A stretch of 9,313 nucleotides of DNA from Gammaproteobacteria bacterium. GTDB lineage: Bacteria > Pseudomonadota > Gammaproteobacteria > Xanthomonadales > Xanthomonadaceae. The stretch is from positions 1 through 9,313 of the forward strand of contig JAAZHF010000231.1 in the NCBI GenBank assembly GCA_012510865.1, given 5' to 3'. The notes beneath the pieces are model-generated. The model ran no database searches and was not told the origin of the DNA. It worked only from the letters and a program-made list of their open reading frames with translations. Each line of letters starts with the position of its first letter. Positions within the stretch are counted from its first letter, which is position 1. Positions 6,084-9,313 of this stretch are shown here, piece after piece. The translations under genes and the position numbers were made by a program.

Positions 6084-7474
6084 CGGCCGCCGCGGCGGAA
6101 GACCACCACCTCGACCGTCTGCAGCAGGATCATGATGTCGAACAGCAGGCCGTGGTTCTTGGCGTAGAACAGGTCGAACTTCAGCTTTTCCTCGGCGTCG
6201 CGCACCGACGCGCCGTAGGGATACCGCAGCTGTGCCCAGCCGGTGAGGCCCGGCTTGATGGAGTGCCGGATGCTGTAGTACCGGATCTGGCTGTTCAGCT
6301 GGTCGACGAACTGCGGCCGCTCCGGCCGGGGTCCGACGAAGCTCATCTCCCCGCGCAGCACGTTGACCAGCTGCGGCAGCTCGTCGAGGCGCGTCTGCCG
6401 GATCACGCGGCCGACGCGGGTGGTGCGGTCGTCGTCCTTGCTCGCCCAGCGCGCGATGCCGTCCTTCTCGGCGTCCGTGCGCATGCTGCGGAACTTGATC
6501 AGGTCGAAGCTGCGCCCGCCGAGCCCCACGCGCGTCTGGCGATAGAGGATGGGGCCGCCGGACTCGAACCAGATGCACAGTGCCACGACCAGCATCACCG
6601 GCGCCGAGGCGACCAGCAGCAGCGAGGCAGCGGTGATGTCGAAGCAGCGCTTGCTGAGCATGCGCGGCAGCGAATGGTCGAAGCCGCCGGAAAACACCAG
6701 CGACGAGGGATCGACGATCCCCAGCTTGATCACCCCGGCCTCGCGTTCGAAGAACTGGGCCAGGTCGGTGAGGACGATGCCCTGTTCCGCGCACTCGAGC
6801 ATTTCCTCCATCGGCAGCATGCCGCGGCGCTCGTCGGGCGCGACCACCACCTCGTCGACCTCCAGCCAGCGGCAGGTCTCGAGCAGCCGGCCCCGCGGCT
6901 CGACCTGCAGGGAGCGGCAGACCTCGACCGGCTGGCCGGGGATCGGCAGGTAGCCCACCAGGCGGAAGGACTGGCGGTCGCTGCGCCGGCGCATGCGCTG
7001 GTTGATCAGGTCCGCGTTGCGCCCGGCGCCGAGCACCAGGATCCGGCGCTTGAACGTCTCCGCGGCGAACAGCGGTACCGCCGCCAGCCGCACCAGCAGC
7101 ACGCCGGCCGCGCCCAGGAGCAGGGTGAAGCCGAGCACGCCGCGACCGATGTGCGAGTCCGGGATCAGGTAGAACAGGACCAGCAGCCCCACGCCGCCGA
7201 AGGCGAACGACAGGGCGACGCGCAGCAGCAGGTCGATGCGGTTGAGGCGGCCGTGGACGTGGTACAGGCCGAAGGCCATCATCGCGCCGGTGAGGAACAG
7301 GGGCACGGCGAGCGCACGCTGGGGCGCCACGCTCATGAAGTACACGCGCGCCTCGGCGTCGTTGAAGTAGCGCAGCCACACTGCCGCGGCGAAGGCCGCG
7401 ACCAGGACCGTGGCCTCGATCACCCAGAGCATGCGCATCGCCTGCTTGCCCTTGCTGGTCGATGTGGCCCTCAT
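6080..7474 (-). CDS. Polyprenyl-phosphate sugar-1-phosphate transferase (TIGR03013-like, EPS initiating)
   Basis: A 464-residue membrane protein that begins repeat-unit synthesis by moving a sugar phosphate from a nucleotide sugar to undecaprenyl phosphate. Four N-terminal membrane segments (about 15-34, 53-72, 86-104, 113-136) precede a Rossmann-like domain starting RRILVLGAGRNADLI (143-157). A hydrophobic re-entrant segment (278-303) then leads into the bacterial sugar transferase domain: KFRSMRTDAEKDG (327-339), TRLDELPQL (361-369, catalytic Asp364-Glu365), GEMSFVGPRPERP (375-387) and KPGLTGWAQ (407-415). The PSSLVFSGGF (256-265) and RYPYGASV (417-424) blocks are characteristic of the family found with exosortase A EPS clusters. 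The ATG at 7474 has GGGGGA (7483-7488) 8 bases upstream; a frame extension to 7675 is non-conserved. MRMLW at 7438 is an alternative start. Confidence 0.94.
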   Translation of the reverse strand: MRATSTSKGKQAMRMLWVIEATVLVAAFAAAVWLRYFNDAEARVYFMSVAPQRALAVPLFLTGAMMAFGLYHVHGRLNRIDLLLRVALSFAFGGVGLLVLFYLIPDSHIGRGVLGFTLLLGAAGVLLVRLAAVPLFAAETFKRRILVLGAGRNADLINQRMRRRSDRQSFRLVGYLPIPGQPVEVCRSLQVEPRGRLLETCRWLEVDEVVVAPDERRGMLPMEEMLECAEQGIVLTDLAQFFEREAGVIKLGIVDPSSLVFSGGFDHSLPRMLSKRCFDITAASLLLVASAPVMLVVALCIWFESGGPILYRQTRVGLGGRSFDLIKFRSMRTDAEKDGIARWASKDDDRTTRVGRVIRQTRLDELPQLVNVLRGEMSFVGPRPERPQFVDQLNSQIRYYSIRHSIKPGLTGWAQLRYPYGASVRDAEEKLKFDLFYAKNHGLLFDIMILLQTVEVVVFRRGGR

Positions 7475-7639
7475 GGCGCCCGTCCCCCGGCTGCGCCCGG
7501 AGCGTGAGCTGCTTCCACGGTTCCCCCCGTTCCACCTGTCCCAGGGCCCTCGCCCGTCAACCCGGACTAACGCCCGCCCCGGCTGGAACCGGTCATCCGC
7601 CCGCCTGGCGGCCCCGGCCCGGGCGGTGGGCGTCCCATC

Positions 7640-7655
7640 TGTGACGGGGATCGCA
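7640..7655. promoter_or_regulatory. CRP/Clp-family operator
   Basis: TGTGA (7640-7644), six bases, then TCGCA (7651-7655) matches the CRP-family consensus TGTGA-N6-TCACA at 9 of 10 defined positions. It is in the divergent gap between the sugar transferase and the lyase. In Xanthomonadaceae the CRP homologue Clp recognises this consensus and controls EPS and extracellular enzyme genes. The centre (7647.5) is 41.5 bases before the transcription start predicted from the -10 box at 7677-7682, the spacing of a class II activator site. Confidence 0.55.
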
Positions 7656-7676
7656 AACGGCCGGGCGTCCGCCACC

Positions 7677-7682
7677 TAGACT
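7677..7682 (+). promoter_or_regulatory. Candidate -10 element of the lyase promoter
   Basis: TAGACT matches TATAAT at 4 of 6 positions, including the first two T-A and the final T. No recognisable -35 lies 17 bases upstream; instead the CRP/Clp-like site occupies that position, as expected of an activator-dependent promoter. The predicted start near 7689 would leave a leader of about 50 bases. Confidence 0.4.
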
Positions 7683-7728
7683 TGCCGCCAGGGGATCCAA
7701 CCACACCCGCGGCACCTGCCCGTGCGAT

Positions 7729-7733
7729 AGGGA
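7729..7733 (+). promoter_or_regulatory. Ribosome-binding site of the lyase gene
   Basis: AGGGA lies 5 bases before the ATG at 7739 and supports that start, which also yields a complete signal peptide. Confidence 0.6.
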
Positions 7734-7738
7734 ACACC

Positions 7739-9313
7739 ATGGTCTTACCCCGATTATCCAGCCCCCTCCTGTTCGCTTCCGCGACCCTCCTCGCCCTGTC
7801 GGCCGTGCCCTCCCCGGCCGGGGCCGCCACGCTCTCGATCCCGCAGAGCCATCCCCGCATCTTCTACAGCGCCCAGGCCGGCACCCCCGGGGCCGCCCGG
7901 CTGGCACGCGCGCGCAGCTTCCGGGCCAACAACCCGGTGCCGATCAACAACTGGGACCCGGCCACGCGCAGCCGTGACCGCGCCCTGGTGAGCCTGCTCT
8001 CCGGCAATCCCGCCGACGGCTGCACCGAGGCCATCGACTGGATCCGCGGCTACAACTTCCCGAGCCAGAACGAGGCGCGCAGGAGCGGCGAGCAGGCGCT
8101 CCTGATCTACGACTGGTGCTATCCGCACATGTCGTCGTCCGACCGCAACACGATCACCACGCGCTGGAACGCCCGGCTCGCCGAGCTCAACGCGGTGTCC
8201 TGGGGTGGCGTCGCCATGTCGGCGAGCAACTACCACTGGGGCTACCTGCGCAACAGCCTGCTCTGGGGGATCGCGAGCTTCCACCACAACCCCGAGGCGC
8301 AGTCGTTCATCGACCACGCGCTGGACGTGCGCTACCGCAACCTCGCGGCCAACGCCCCGTCCGGGCACAGCCGCTTCCAGGACTGGTACGACACGTACGG
8401 CGTGGGCGGCGTGCCGCTCGAGGGATCCGCCTACGGCGGCCCGATGATGTACTACCCCAGCATCGCCTTCACCTCGGCGACCGACTACGGCTACGACGCC
8501 TGGGGCACGGTGAAGTTCCACCACGACAGCCTGTACTACCTGCAGTACGCGTCCACGCGCCAGCCCACGCAGCGCTTCGACAACGCCGTCGCGCTGTGGC
8601 AGCTGTTCCCCTTCAACGAGGACGAGAACTTCCGCGAGAGCGGGCTGGCCGAGAACGACTCCTACGCGGACCTCATCGCCGCCTACGCGCTGCGCTATCC
8701 CAACGCCAAGGCCTCGGGCATGGCGAAGGCCTGGATGGACGCGCGCGGCCTGCGGCCCTCCTGGTGGATGCGCTCGGAGCTGGCCGCGGCCTCGATCACC
8801 TCCAGCCGCCCCACCCTGCCCCTGGACTATTACGCCGACGGCGCGCAGTTCCTGTACGGCTCCAGCGCCGCGGCTCCGGGAGCGACCCAGTTCAAGCTGC
8901 AGCTGGGCGCCACCGGCGACGGAGCGCTGAGCGCCGGCGTGGGCCACATGCACCGCGACCTCGGCAATTTCCAGCTCTGGCGCAAGGGGCGCTGGATCAC
9001 CCGCGAGACGACCGGCTACGTCGACTCGATCGTGGGCTGGCGCGGCACGGGCAGCGTCGGCGTCGCCGAGGCCATCGGCCACAACACGGTGCTGTTCGAA
9101 GGCCGCGGCCAGATCGGCGCGTTCCGCGACTGGGCCAAGGTCCGGCGCCTCCAGTCGGCCCCCGACTTCGTCTTCGCCGCGGTCGACATGACCCCGAGCT
9201 ACCGCGCGAACGTGGTCCATTCCTGGGATGCCAAGCGCGACTGGCCGTTCGCCGAACTCGCGCTCCGCGAGTTCGTGTACCTGCGCGGCCTCGAGACGCT
9301 GATCGTGCTGGAC
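7739..9313 (+). CDS. Exported heparinase II/III-like polysaccharide lyase (partial, 3' end missing)
   Basis: The frame is open for 525 codons to the window edge. A signal peptide is clear: basic start, hydrophobic core (9-22) and a cleavage site near PSPAGAA (24-30). The mature protein starts with an alpha-helical region as in the alpha/alpha-toroid of heparinase-type lyases, with NYHWGY (164-169) and EGSAYGG (228-234) in positions where such enzymes carry Asn/Tyr/His catalytic residues. The heparinase II/III-like beta domain starts near residue 385, with GHMHRDLGNFQLWRKG (402-417) and GHNTVLFEG (447-455). It should cut a uronic-acid-containing polymer by beta-elimination in the periplasm or outside the cell, here probably the EPS made by this locus, for length control or release. 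Catalytic assignments are by pattern. Roughly 100-200 residues are probably missing, judging from family size. Confidence 0.85.
   Translation, partial: MVLPRLSSPLLFASATLLALSAVPSPAGAATLSIPQSHPRIFYSAQAGTPGAARLARARSFRANNPVPINNWDPATRSRDRALVSLLSGNPADGCTEAIDWIRGYNFPSQNEARRSGEQALLIYDWCYPHMSSSDRNTITTRWNARLAELNAVSWGGVAMSASNYHWGYLRNSLLWGIASFHHNPEAQSFIDHALDVRYRNLAANAPSGHSRFQDWYDTYGVGGVPLEGSAYGGPMMYYPSIAFTSATDYGYDAWGTVKFHHDSLYYLQYASTRQPTQRFDNAVALWQLFPFNEDENFRESGLAENDSYADLIAAYALRYPNAKASGMAKAWMDARGLRPSWWMRSELAAASITSSRPTLPLDYYADGAQFLYGSSAAAPGATQFKLQLGATGDGALSAGVGHMHRDLGNFQLWRKGRWITRETTGYVDSIVGWRGTGSVGVAEAIGHNTVLFEGRGQIGAFRDWAKVRRLQSAPDFVFAAVDMTPSYRANVVHSWDAKRDWPFAELALREFVYLRGLETLIVLD

Noticed and set aside
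5925..7535. Long minus-strand open frame overlapping the sugar transferase in another frame
   Set aside because: The membrane segments and sugar transferase motifs are all in the 6080-7474 frame; this one is low-complexity Arg/Ala/Pro.
7555..7560. TTGACG on the minus strand as a -35 for the sugar transferase
   Set aside because: Seventeen bases downstream the sequence is AGGTGG, with no resemblance to a -10 element.
7622..7633. GGCGGTGGGCGT resembling the RfaH ops/JUMPStart element GGCGGTAGCGTG
   Set aside because: Only the first six bases and part of the remainder match, and chance matches to such a G-rich motif are likely at this base composition.
7475..7675. 67-residue N-terminal extension of the sugar transferase
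   Set aside because: Composition is Arg/Gly/Asp-rich with no leader character, the family begins at the first membrane segment, and the extension would cover the CRP-like operator.
7711..7725. Sigma-54-like GGCAC...TGC pattern before the lyase
   Set aside because: The GG and GC dinucleotides are 11 bases apart instead of the required 10, and the TTGCA part does not match.
1..9313. tRNA, rRNA, CRISPR arrays, insertion sequences and attachment sites
   Set aside because: I found no cloverleaf, no regularly spaced repeats, no transposase and no terminal inverted repeats on either strand.

Overview
This is a very GC-rich, strictly coding-dense window whose gene content is an exopolysaccharide (EPS) biosynthesis and modification locus. 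Codon third positions are almost all G or C. The initiating sugar transferase belongs to the TIGR03013-type family that accompanies exosortase A (XrtA/PEP-CTERM) EPS clusters. A CRP/Clp-type operator lies in the largest intergenic gap. Together these suggest a high-GC proteobacterium, most likely a gammaproteobacterium of the Xanthomonadaceae/Lysobacter-Luteimonas kind; this is inference, since no rRNA or other marker is present.

Layout. (1) 1-70, minus strand: the first 23 codons of a lipoprotein that runs out of the window. (2) 252-4063, plus strand: a four-gene cassette with gaps of 4, 1 and 0 bases, encoding an acyl carrier protein, an acyl-adenylating ligase, a NadE-like PP-loop ATP pyrophosphatase and a GNAT-type acyltransferase. 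(3) 4123-5151, minus: a polysaccharide deacetylase without a signal peptide. (4) 5150-6073, plus: a family 2 glycosyltransferase whose ATG shares the palindrome CATG with the start of the deacetylase. (5) 6080-7474, minus: the polyprenyl-phosphate sugar-1-phosphate transferase, ending 6 bases from the glycosyltransferase. (6) 7475-7738: a divergent regulatory region with a CRP/Clp-like operator placed 41.5 bases before a predicted transcription start. (7) 7739-9313, plus: an exported heparinase II/III-like polysaccharide lyase, cut by the window end.

How they may work together. The sugar transferase would load the first sugar phosphate on undecaprenyl phosphate. The GT2 enzyme would extend the repeat unit, and the deacetylase could expose amino groups on N-acetyl sugars. 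The ACP/ligase/NadE-like/GNAT cassette looks like a dedicated route that activates a carboxylic acid, holds it on a carrier protein, possibly amidates or adenylates it, and transfers it to an amino or hydroxyl group on the glycan. The periplasmic or exported lyase would trim or release the polymer. The cassette is the most unusual part of the window: a NadE relative sitting between an acyl ligase and an acyltransferase is unlikely to be serving NAD synthesis.
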